DNA of 64,000 nucleotides from Eopsaltria australis (lineage: Eukaryota > Chordata > Aves > Passeriformes > Petroicidae): NCBI GenBank assembly GCA_034509425.1, contig JAVTVJ010000011.1, positions 5,308,501-5,372,500 on the forward strand, in the 5' to 3' direction. A program made the translations under genes and the position numbers. The notes below the pieces were generated by a model. The model had not been told where the DNA came from. It worked only from the letters and a program-made list of their open reading frames with translations, and did not search any database. Positions 1 to 12,800 of this stretch are shown one piece after another. Position 1 is the stretch's first letter. Every line of letters begins with the position of its first letter.

Positions 1-743
1 TCTGCAGTGCCAAAAAGCTGAAGAGCACTTACTGACCAATATATTGTCAGAGTGTACTAATTCATTGATGAAGATAATATAGGTGGTGAGTGGAAAGAAG
101 GAAATCATGAATGAAGTGGAAATCTTTTAAGCTAATTGGCAAACTACCAAAAAGTAAGAGGAAAGAGTTCTGATTGTGAAAACTTAAAAGCACAGAGAGT
201 AAGATTCTGAAGTCTGAAGAGCTGAGATTTTGAAGTCACTGAGGAGTAAGAGAAAGAAGGAAGCATGGATGACAATTTCCTCAATGGTGAAAGCAGTTAT
301 GACCAAGATAGTTGCAGAACAGCAAAAAATTGGGTTTTTTCAAGACAGAAAAGACTGTCTGATAATGCAGTTAATATCTGTGAACCAGCTGGTGTCTGCT
401 TTGGAAAGAAAGATGGGTAAAATTAAAAGATTCCATTCTTAAGCTTGTGTTGTTTATTATAGTATATAAAAATATTAATGCATTATACTGAGAAACTTTT
501 ATACATGTGGTTTATGTCATCAAAGACTGCCTTGCTTGAATTTCAGTAATAGATGCTAGTGGATGGTATAGTATTTTCTTTTGAACAAATGCTTCTTCTC
601 CCCCTTCAGTCTAGAAAAAGAGAAAGTTTGAAAGCTACTTCCTCTCTCCCTGTCAGGTTACCTATATGTTATCTAAAGAAAATTTTCTGATATATTCTAG
701 TGTTATAAACCATGTTAAATATTCCATCTGAATTAATTTCTAG
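1..743 (+). other. DOCK9 intron (left edge)
   Basis: AT-rich sequence. A 70-codon frame at 230-442 is Lys-rich, has no DOCK similarity and no splice sites that fit; treated as intron. No repeat recognised. Confidence 0.6.
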
Positions 744-890
744 CTGTTGAGAAACCAGAGATTTTCTGCCTCCTTTCACCATGCAGTGGAAACAGTTGTT
801 AATATGCTAATGCCACACATCACTCAGAAGTACAGAGACAATCCAGAGGCTTCAAAAAATGCAAACCATAGCCTGGCTGCCTTTATAAAA
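744..890 (+). CDS. DOCK9: DOCK9 coding exon w1
   Basis: Begins in phase 0 after the acceptor tttctag and ends at the donor gtaggt. Encodes [13 protein letters not shown] through to HSLAAFIK (49 codons), part of the armadillo-like region before DHR2. It is the first DOCK9 exon in the window; nothing convincing is seen to its left. Confidence 0.93.
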
Positions 891-3800
891 GTAGGTACAC
901 AAGAGATTTGGACTCTGTGGTTATTCTTTCTGCTTCTTTATACTGATTCTGCATGGATTTAGAGACTCTTAAAGCCAACTCATATAAAGCTGAGTATGCA
1001 TAAAGCTTTTTAAATATAATTTTATGTCCACGTTAAAGTGCATTGAAGTATAATTTGCATCTTCTGTAATCAAGATGACATCTAGTCAGAAATTCGGTAT
1101 TTTAAGAAATGAATTTATATTTTATTCAAAATGTATTTTGATTTTTCTTTTTTTTTCCTTTAAAAATATCATCTGGGTTGCCTTCAAATCCTGCAAAAGT
1201 TTTCATTAGTGCTTTATTTGCATGCATTTTATGTGGAAAGACTTTCAGTGTCTTTTATTTTTCAGCCAATAATATCTACAAGGGAGAAAAAAGGATGGGA
1301 ACTGAAATGGTAGATAAAACTTCTAGTGGCAGGATATTTTAATTTCTGTTAGATAGAGTTCTTTTCAAAATCCTTTTTATTTGTGATTTGTTTACATTCA
1401 GAACTCTTAAGGGAAAAATTGGTATTCATATATGTACACATATATTTAGTTTGCTTGTTTTATTGTTTTTATATTAGAACTGAAATGTCAATAATGTGTT
1501 TGGAAAATAAATGTATTAAATATAGAAATATAATTACTGAATGCAGGGACAGTAGTAAATCAATTCTATCTTGGTTTTACTTGTTTTCCCCAGAGGTGTT
1601 TCACTTTTATGGACAGAGGCTTTGTTTTCAAGCAAATCAATAACTACATCAGCTGCTTTGCCCCAGGAGATCCGAAGGTACTCAGTGTTTTTAAACAAGC
1701 TATTTTTAAGTGTTGTCTCTTCTTGATGCATGGGAATACAGTCCTGCATTAAGTGTTCAGACATTTTCCTTGTTACATTAGAACTCCCTGCTCTGTGCCT
1801 AAAGCATTTTTTTTCCATCAATCCACTTTTTTCATATTTTGATTCCTATCTTCAGGTGCAATTTTACCACCCTCCAGTGTGTGAATAGCAGCAGTAGTGG
1901 AGTGTGGGGGTGCAACACTAAGCAGAAATTTTGAGTGTGAGAAGTGTAAAGTTGGAAGAGTTGATATTGAACATCTTAAGCTACGCTTACTGGAGTAGGA
2001 AAGCATGTGTCAGATACCCAAAGAATTCCTGCTGTGTGTCCAAACTTTTCTTACATCAATACATAATAGGGTAGTAAACTTTGAACAATAGAAATAGTAA
2101 GTAGAACCAGTTGTTAAGTATGAGTTATTCTGGATTCATTTTGTGCTGACATGTGGAACTTTTACAGGTCTGTATCCATGCCTGTGGAAGACTGACATGA
2201 ATCACCCTTTTGTGTTAGAAAGTTGTTTTTAATATGTTATTCAAATCACTGCATCAGTTGTTTCATTTATGCTTCCTTTTTGCAGGCTCTTTTTGAATTC
2301 AAATTTGAGTTTCTTCGTGTAGTCTGTAATCATGAACACTATATACCTTTGAATCTACCAATGCCATTTGGAAAAGGCAGAGTTCAGAGATACCAAGGTA
2401 AATTATACCAAAATAGTGTATGGCATATTTCTTTTATGTCAGCTTTTTATTATTAGATGTGTACACTATATGACTTCACGTCTGTGAGATGATGGAAAGC
2501 TTGAAATTGTTAAATAGAAGTCTAAAGTTTCAATCCTTTCAATGAAAGTAAAAGGAAGTCCTTAGGTAGCAGAGTAATCTTTCCAAAGAAGGACATGGTA
2601 AAAACTACATCCTTTACTTTGCCTCCCTTTCCTGCTATGTTTACTAAGTTTGGTTTTTTTTTTTCATGAGTTAGCTTTTAATTCAGTAGCTGTGGAAGCC
2701 TGCAACACTTGTAGGGAGGTGCGCAGTGTGAGACCTGGGGTACTTTCTACTTTTTTCATAAATCCATTCAGGTTTAAAGGGACTTCAGGAGGTTGGTAGC
2801 CCAATTTCCTATTTAGCAAATATCCCATGTTTTTCTTATTCAGGAGTTTAATGCTAATGTAGTGGTAAAAGCTCTTCTTGTTACTGTTGATGTCCATTAC
2901 CAGTTTCAGCTGTAGCTGAGTTTGGCTTTCCTGGCACTCTGAATACTTGATCAATGCTTCTATATCTCTCTTTTGTAGCTTGCTCTCCCTTCCACTTTGT
3001 GGGTCGTTTTTTTTTTTCTTCTTCTTATTTTATGTGTAGGAGCTCAGTCATGAAAGTCCTGTGTAACCCAGCTGGGTTCCTAGTACATCCAGCCTTGTGC
3101 CAAAACAAGTCATATGTTAGCTATTGCATTTGTGGCTGTGAAGACATTAATTTCTGCCAGACACTGAACTACAGCAGAAATCACTAAACAGAGGCAGGGA
3201 AGGTGCTTTTACAAGTAACAAGTAAACCTGCCTAACATATTTTTGTAGAATAAGTTATTTTTTTTCTGAAATATTTTTTTCAGTAGACTCTGCTATGTTA
3301 GTAAAGTTGAGTATAACTGATTAACACTTTCATCATGGTAGAACAAGATAGAGCAAGATTTGAGACCAGGAGCTGACAATCTACTTAGAACTTCTTTGTG
3401 TCTGGCTTTTTCAGCCTTCGGGAGTGTCTTGGATAATAACGCTGCATAAATATTTTCATAGAAAAGAGACTATGAGCTGTTGGCTTAGGGAACCTAAAAA
3501 AATAGCAAAACCAGAGAAGACAGTGTTTCTGATTGCACAATAAAGAATAGTATAAAACACTCCCTGGGAACTAGGAGTTCAGCCAGAAAGGAAGACCTTT
3601 ATCAGGAGTCTTTCTGGCTCTGTTTTGCTGTGTTGAGCAAAAGGTATCTCAGGTGATGAGACTGGCTCTCAAGTGAGTTACAAGAAAGCCTGTGGAATGT
3701 CTGCATAATGACTGTGCTGTCTCAGACATGCTTCTTGCTGACTTAAAGGATTCCCTTGTGGAGAGAGTTCTTTGAAAAATGAAAGCCCTTTGAGATGAGC

Positions 3801-6800
3801 ATCTGGTTTTTGATTGCTGTATTGAGCAATGAACATGAGAAACTCTTGGATACCTCCTCAGCTGACATTGTAAACATATATACATTCTAATAAATGCACC
3901 CTTCAAGCTGGAGTTTCTCTAAAGATCTCATATATTCTATACATAAATAAACAGGATTCTTTTATTACACGAAAAGTATTTTGAAGTGGGAGCAGTTTGA
4001 CTTTGCTGTGACTGATGTGCTGGGTTTTACTTCGGCCTTAAGTTGATAGATAAATTGTTTTAAATTAAACCTTTCCTTATGTGGAACTTTTATTTTACTT
4101 GCAGACCTTCACCTGGACTATTCATTAACTGATGAATTCTGTAGGAATCACTTCTTGGTTGGGCTGCTTCTAAGGGAGGTGGGCAATGCCTTACAGGAGT
4201 TCAGAGACGTGCGGCAGATTGCCATTAGTGTGCTCAAGAATCTGATGATAAAGCATTCTTTTGATGACAGATATGCTACCAGGGTAAGTGTATTGCTATG
4301 CTAGTAGTACAAAATAATAAAGATTAGGTGTGAACACATACAGGAAGTTTTTTCTTTCACGGAAGTAACCCTTGTTAATTTGCAGCAAAACTATTTCTGC
4401 TCAGCCTGTGGTGAAAACTGTATCAAGATCAATCTGCAAATTCCATCTTTTTCCCAAATGAAATGACAAAGCACCTATTAATATAATTATATGTGGGTTT
4501 GCATTTTAGCACAGTGTACTGTAGCTGCTGTGCTTAAATTAATCAGATTTTTACAAGCATGTTTTAAGCTCTTCATTTCATTAAATATTAGCTCTTGATA
4601 TTTCGCAGCTGTCCTTCCATCATCTATTGTTTGTGAAATGAGTATAAGAAAACTGCAAGCCATGGTGGTAAATTTTGAGTGATTTTTAATTTTCTGATTT
4701 TTTTTAACATCAGTGGTGCTGTGGAGAAGCCAAAAAATTTTAATGAAAGGTATCATTAATTAATCAAGCTAACATAAAATTAATTTACTTGATTAGTTTT
4801 AGCTGAAATCACATTAATTTTGGAGTTTTCCTGCATTATATTCAGCCAGTAAATAAAATCTGCTGATCTTCTGAAAATTAGAATGAAATACAATGATGAT
4901 CACTGCTTTTGCCATTTATAAGCTTATGAATGTGGGCTCTGGCTTGGCAAATATTTATTAAGTGCTCTCTTTTTTTGTAATTTAGGAGAGAATAGATTAA
5001 AACTAATTGGTGATTAAAAATTAAAACTGTCATTTTTAAATGAACTGTTAAACTCTATTTAGGGCCATCAAGCAAGAATAGCCACTATGTATTTGCCACT
5101 CTTTGGTCTGCTCATAGAAAACGTTCAGCGGATCAATGTGAAGGATGTGTCTCCATTTCCTGTTAACCCTTCCAGCAATGTGAGTGACAATTTCTGTTTG
5201 GTATTCTGAATTGTTTTTATCATAATTTGTTGGTAACATGTTTGAAACACTCCATACTCGTGGCAAAGGAGTTTTATAAGCTTCAGAATTCTGCAATTTT
5301 TCAACATAGTCCAGCACTGAAACAAATGGACCACAAAAAGATTGTTAATTTTCTGAAACTGAGAGAAGAATTTAACTCTAAAGAAGTGTGATTTTGAAAG
5401 AGCTGTAGTGAAGGAGAGAATTAATTAAAATGTAATTGGTGAAGTGTATCTATTGATATGGTTGGACACAATTATTGAATCTAAGAGTTAATTATTCATG
5501 AATTTTACTTTTGTCTTTATCTTGTTGTCTTGCATTTGGTATTAAGAAAAAAGATCTTTCAAATGCTTCCAACAAGAGAAATATTTGGGTGTTTGAAATA
5601 AAAGTCTTTTTGAAATATTTGTTTTATAGTGTTTGAAATTCAATTGAATACTCATTTCTTCAGTTTCCTGAGGTGTCTTAAGTTTTAGAGTATCCCAAAC
5701 CTATGCAAATATATGAATGTAACAAACATAACAAATATTTCTCTAGAAGATGTGTCATATTCACTAAGTCCATAATGTAGGAAAATAATCACATTTTCCT
5801 CTCTTTTCCAAACAGAGCACAAAGGATGATGCGCAGATTTTGCCGACTGCAAGTCAGTTAGTAACACCACAAAAATCAGGAAACACATTGGATAACAATC
5901 TTCCTAAAGATCTGTTTGGTGTTATCTCTGGCATTGGTAAGCACTTTAAAAAAGTAAAATAAAATTATTAAAGAGAAAGTTTTATGTTTTCAGTCTGTAC
6001 ATGAATCTGTCTTTTTGGATCTTTTGGGGGTTCCTCTTCTATATGAAACTAAAGTTTTTCTGGAGCAGGGCTGCTTTTTTCCCTGTAAAAGGTGATAGAA
6101 ATGATACCAAAAAATGGGAAAGGTTTTTTGTTTTAATTAGACATGCTTCTTCATGGAAGTGTGTATGTATTGGTACAAAGGTTTTTATGCACGTATCTAC
6201 ATAGTTGTACCTAAGTCTGTGTGTATTTGCTTACATATATACTTTGCTGAAATTCTAGAATAAGTTTGTCTTCATTAAAAGTAACTAAATGGAATTATTT
6301 GCCTTCTTAAAAAATATATGGTGGTTTTAAAAGTCTGAGTAAACTATGGAGTGACTTTCATGTATTGTTTGAGATTTTTATATTGTTTGGCATTGTGGTT
6401 TTATTTTTTTTTAGCTTCCCCATACACCACATCAACTCCAAATATTAATAGCGTGAGGAATGCTGACTCAAGAGGCTCTCTTATAAGTACAGACTCAGGA
6501 AACAGTCTCCCAGAAAGACACAGTGACAAAAGCAATTCTCTTGACAAGGTAAAAAAAACCCAAAAAACAAACCAAAATAAACCCTAAAAGTGTATTGCTA
6601 AAATTTCTAAGTCTCATAGAAGTGAACTTCTCTGATCGCCATTGTGAATGGGATTTCTAGAATAACTTAAAAGCAGTATTTTATACAAGTCTTTCTTCTG
6701 TGAAATAATTGTCTTGTGAACTCTTTTTTCTTTGCATTTATTAAGCTGTTTCACAGAAAATGCAGATTTTCAGTCTAGAGATGTAAGCAAATAGTTATTT

Positions 6801-9800
6801 TTTCCTTTGCTAGAGAAAGGTACTAGATGAAGTGTATTGAATTTTGCTTGAGAGGACTGAATTCTAGTTAGAACAGCTTCTTTGATTTTGTGGAAGCCAT
6901 CACTCCTTCCCTTTCATTGCTCAATATACTTAGCATTTTTAAAATGTTGAAAAAAACAGTTGTGCTTTCACTGGGTGATTTCTTTTATCTCAGTTTGACT
7001 TTTCTAAACCATTTCACTGTTACAAATTAGGAGCTATGGCTGCAGTAGCTGTGAGGTATTCAGTCCTGTTTTCTAGAGTTTGTGTGGATACTGATCACGT
7101 TTCATGTTCTTAGGTCTTGTTGTGCAAGTCACAACATGTTAACCTTTTCCCCTTGACTCTGACATGCCTTCGTGTGGCAGAGAGAGAAGCTTCTCAGAAG
7201 GCACTCTGCTCATGCTTTGCGCCCAAACGGAGAAGAAGAAGAACATTCTCACCCTCCAAAGAAAAACCGTGTTACTATGGATTTTTCACTTCTGACAATC
7301 CCAGCTTTGCCAGAGAAAGTTTTGCATACCACTTTCTCTCTTCAGTTACAAGAAGTATCTGGTTTTTGTGCTTGGTATAGTTGAGCTTCTGAGTGAAGTG
7401 TGTGGTCAGTAGTTTTGCCGCTTCTTTGCAACAGTTGAATCTCAAACCCAATATATGCAATTTGACCATGTAAAATATGTTCAAATGTCAAACCTGGAGT
7501 ACATGCACGGGATCTAGTTTAAGTATAAAAAAATCCAATCAGTTTAAATAACTGCAGAATTTGAGTCTTGGGGCCTTTGATAGAACTGAAAGTTCTTTGA
7601 TATTGATCAAGGTAATAAAGAAGTATCTTGGTATACACTGTTGCTAAATGGCAATGCTGTCATCTATTACCTAGTTGTCATGTTGTTAATTACTAATGTG
7701 TAGTGTTTTCACCAAGTAAAAGGGTTTTCAAAGGAATCAACATCCTTTGAAAATTCTACTCTGGCCTGCCAATTTAGGTAACACAGGTTTTATGTTTTGC
7801 ATGCTGTTAATATTTTCCCCAAATAATACTTAATCCTGGCTTTGTATTTGTTGCTTTCTGAACTTTGTTTCTAGTAGATCAGTTGTTCAGTGCATGTTAC
7901 CTCCAAGTTTTTTGCTCATTGCTTGATATCAATAGTGAAGAGCCATGTTTTTGTTCTAATTTTCTTTCAGAATAATCTGTAGCATTATGCTTGTGGAATC
8001 AGAATAGACTGGAAGTATATCAGCTTCTATTTCAATATGCACTTACTTTATAGGTTACTGACATGATTTTAAACTAAGCTTCCGAGTAGCTATAGTCCTA
8101 GTTTTATCCATGTACATGTTAAACAGTCTTAGTGGGAATTTTATCTAGTGCTCTGGGCAGTTTCTGAAAGTGTAGGAAACACTAATTCTGTTTCTGCTCC
8201 CATTAATTGCCTGCTCTGTTATAGTATCCAAAAAGCTGTGGAGTAGCACCTCCTTGTTCACCAGAGATATTTCAAAGATAAACAGTTTTTGACATCTTCA
8301 GAATCTGCAATAAATGGGCTTATAGAGGTGTCCACCTCCTCCTACATTACAGTAACTTCTGTTTAGTATTCATCATAGTTTCTCACTCAGTTTCACTGTG
8401 TATCCATTCAATGACTGGGTATGTGATTTACCCATTTACTGGTGTCAGATTTACACAGATTCTTTCAGGACAGCAATTTTTTAATGCAACAGAAAGTATT
8501 AAAGGGCTCAGCAGTCAATGGTTGTGATTGCTGTGAAATGTTCCTTCATGGTTACTATGTCTCCTGCTTTCAGTTAGGAGTATTCCAGGAAGAGTTGTTC
8601 TACTGTCACTTCTTGCTTCGTTTGTGAAACCCAATGCTTTTCTCCCTTGAGTCTACTTTTGTATTTGTAATTTTTTTAATAGTAAGAGTTGTACAGATAG
8701 ATTATACCAGACTGTTGACTTTACAGAAAATTTATTAAACGTCTGGTTCATTTTTCATTTGCATAAGTGGCATATTGGATATAAGAATTAGGCACTATAA
8801 AGGGCATAATTTATACTTTAAACAGATGTTTATATAGTATATTTATAAAAGCTTCAGACTGAGGATTTTGTAACACTTGATTGTACAGAAATTATTCTTT
8901 TACAAATAAGTCTTTTCCCTAAGTTCAATTTATGTATTTTTGCAGCTTTTATTTTTTCATTTTGTTTGGTGGTACACATTTTGAAAGACCAGGTATAAAG
9001 GTTTTTTTCATTTTGGACAGATGATAGTATTGTGGATTGCTGTTAAACTTCCCACAAGTGTAGGAATTATATTAAAAAATCAAACAGGGAGAGGGTTTTG
9101 CTTTTGTTTGGGTTGGTTTGTTTGTATGTTGGGGGAGGAGGGGAAGGCAACAGCAGTTTACTTGATAATCTTCCAGAATGCATATTATTGCCCTTTATGT
9201 ATGTTTTTCTTGAGGTTCTTACATCTTTAAATGGAACAAACTTTGTAGAGCCAGGCCTGTCTACAGTTCAGCATAAAGTCTCTTGAAAAGCAAAGGAACA
9301 AATATGTATCACCTAACAGCAGCATTTGGTTTCCAAGTATTCAGTCTAAGCAGAAGGGGCAGGCTTGATTTCTTCAATGTGGGTACCTAGGTATAATTAA
9401 CTTGTTCAATAATCACTCTTAGGTGACTTTTCCTCTTATCCTGGAGGGATAAAATTGTACCTAGAAGGAATTAAAAACAAGCAAAGCAAAGAGGCTTGAT
9501 TTGGTATACTTCGCGTGTGTGACCTGTGTTTTAGTGATTTGTTTCTACATGAAACATTTTTGTCTCCATTCTGAGATATTTTTTCAGTTGCAGGAGTTAT
9601 TAAAGCAATTGAAAACTATTTTATTATCAGTTTAAGAACTCTTTGGCCAAAATACATCTGTTTGCTTTTCAGAACCAACAGAGCAGCACTTTAGGAAGTT
9701 CTGTTGTTAGATACGACAAACTTGACCAAGCAGAGATCAAAAGTCTGCTCATGTGTTTCCTTCATATTTTAAGAAGCATGTCAGATGGTAGGTATTTCCT

Positions 9801-12800
9801 CCTGCTTTTTGTAAATTCAAAGTAATGTGCTGGATTTATGCTTGTTATTTCAGTAACTTTTCAAAATCAGCAGAATATTTTAGGTGTGGGTAGCATGATG
9901 TGCTGTGTTTTACAAATGTGTGTGATTGCTCAAATTAAACTCTTGACTGAAACCTTGTAAGCATTAAGTAGTCATTATTTATTCAAAGTGTGAGGTCAAC
10001 TAAAGGACTTCTTAAGCAAGTGAATATTTGTGTGCAATTGCACAGTTTAGTTTGGAAAACAGAGAGGAAGTATCATTTATTGTTCTGTAGAAGTGTCTTG
10101 GGCTAGTTCATTCCTCTGTTCTGCAGAACTTGCTGTATGACAAGGAACCAACAATTTGATTGCTGTATGTATTTGCATTTCTGGAATATGGGAATATTAG
10201 TGCTTCTTCATTCTCCTGGGACGTTTGTGAGATGATCAATTGAATTTTTGAAAGAGTTGTATTATCCTGGAAAAGGTTATAGATGTATAAAAATACTGCA
10301 AGAATGGCACAACATACTTGTTTATTAGGATCATACATCTTGAAATCATCCCTCTCTGTGATCAATATTTTAAAAAGAGTCCAAGTCCCTTTTGGTAAAA
10401 ACATTGATCTTCTCAGTTTACAGTGTCAAAAATAGTTGATTTATTCTCTGTGCCTATTGAGGTGTTAATTTTTAAAATTAAAGTTTATATAGTACATGAA
10501 CTCTGAGTATTGAAAGGTTAGTAAGTGCTCAATATCCAATCACTCCATTACATTTTTATGTAATTGCATTGATTTTATTGTATATGTTTTAATTACAAGC
10601 AATAATACAACTCAAAAATGTATTTTTCACTATTTTACACTTTAAAATATGTAAAATATCATCATAATTTCATTGAATTCAAGTTTAGGTTTACATAATC
10701 ATGTTGGGGATGTTTTTTGGTCTCACTTCTGGAAAACAAGTGCCAAATAAACTTCATCACACATCTTTGTAATACCTTTGACTTCATTACTTAATTTTAG
10801 ACATTTTTACCGAGAGATCAGGGGAAAGAGACCAGGTCTTGGCCAGTTTACTAAAAGCTTTATAGAACATACATAGCCATACTTGAAAATTGTGCATGTA
10901 AAGAAAAATGGGAACCTGTGCTGAGATACTGTAACTTAGAAAAGAAAAAATAATAAATTTTAATTAAAAAAAAAATGTGTGGACCAATCTGTAAAGAAGC
11001 AGGTTATAGGACTAACAGTCTGTAATATTCTGAGGTCTTACATTGTTATAGGGCTCTAGGCACTGCAGACTACACAATTATTACTATTTAAAATATGAAA
11101 TTGGATGGGAATATTATGGATTAATTAATTAACATCATATTGCAGAAACTCATTTGGAGAGTTGATATGTGCATTTGTATAATCAGCCTTAAGGAAAACT
11201 TCTAATAGTAATTGTTACCTGTACTCCACAAGCCATTTCTAGATTCTCTGAATGCTCATTATCTGAAAACTAAGAACTGATGTTAGTTCTTTTATTTAAT
11301 ATTTTTGTGTGTTTTCTGCCTTTAATTTGTATTTTGATATTTTTCATTCTCCTAGATGCATTGTTTACATATTGGAATAAGGCTACAAAATCTGAACTCA
11401 TGGACTTTTTCACAATTACAGAGTAAGTTTTTATTGTGCTTGTCATGCAACTGTATGTTTTGCCTGTTCTGTTAACATCATGAGTGTGAATATAAGCATG
11501 TGTCAATGTTTTTATTAATTAAAAAAAAATAATATTGTCCTTATCTGTTCAGAAGTCCTTAACTTGATGTCCACAATTGTATTTCTGTCCAGTTCCATCG
11601 TAGTCTCTGGAATTAGGCTATACAGAAGGGATCTCAGGAACAGCAAGTAGTTTTTGAACAGCAAGTAGTGCTCAGAGTATTGCTCAGAGTATGAAGAAGG
11701 AACCAACTGACTTGATACCTTTCTGCATTAAATTGCATCTTGTAACATCAGCTGCTAAACAGCAAATATATGGTTGCATAGCGAAATTGATTGAATTGCA
11801 TAACTTCAGAACCTTGCTCCTGGCATTTCTTATGGGTCTCCTACTATTTTCTAAGGGAAGAGGTGCAGGATGAGTCCATTTGTTATCATCAGCTTATGCT
11901 TCATCTGAAAAACTTAGGTTCTAAAAGACAAGAAGATATCAGAATGGGGAATTGAGGTTATTTTGCACTCAGAATGAGAAGTGTTGGGAAGGCAAACACC
12001 ATTCTGACTTTGCAGTTTGGAGACAGCTAAGCTACTCAAAGTCTCAGTCAAAAATGGAGCTGAGTTGAAGAGACAGGCAGTCTTTTCCCTCATTCTCAGC
12101 TGGCACATGGAAGACAGAGCCTGAAAACTGGCTTTCATTTTGGCTTTACACTTCAAAGAAGAACTTTTAGAGCATGTTATTGGAGGAACAAGGGATGTTG
12201 CATTGTGTTCTGTATCATGTGTGAAAAGAGTAAAGTAAAACCAGTATTACAGCCTCCTCTCACACCACTTCTCTTGATTTGAAAACATGACTTCTAGTTG
12301 ATTAGTCATTAGTGTTGTCCACTTACCAGTAGTATAGACTACTTTTTTAATGAAAAATTTTTGTTGTTAATTTGTCTTTGTCGTCATCTTGTTATAAAAG
12401 TATATTCCCTTTTGAAAATAATTCTTTATGAAACCCTATTGATATCCTGGCATCTGGAGACCTTAAATAATACCCAACGAAACAAAAAAAGCCAGTCTGT
12501 AACCAGGAGGGTTTATGCAAGAGTGGAGGTGGAAGCAAAATATTTTGCCTTTATTTTGAACACTTACACACAATTTACAAAATTTGTGTAAATAGGCAAT
12601 GTCTGGTGATCTCTTTGCTTTCTCCTTCATGTTACTTGCCCTGGCTTGTTGTCCATTTGTAGATAACTGTGACTGTGAGACCTTTTCTTGGCTTGGGGTC
12701 TGGAAGGGAATTTTAAGGCTGGGAGAAATAAAGAACTTTTATGACGTACGAGTTTAAAGTTAACAATAATAGTTGAATAATTCCAGTGTACATAAATCTA

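Noticed and set aside
230..442. 70-codon + frame at the left edge
   Set aside because: Lys/Ser/Met-rich without DOCK9 similarity, no fitting splice signals.
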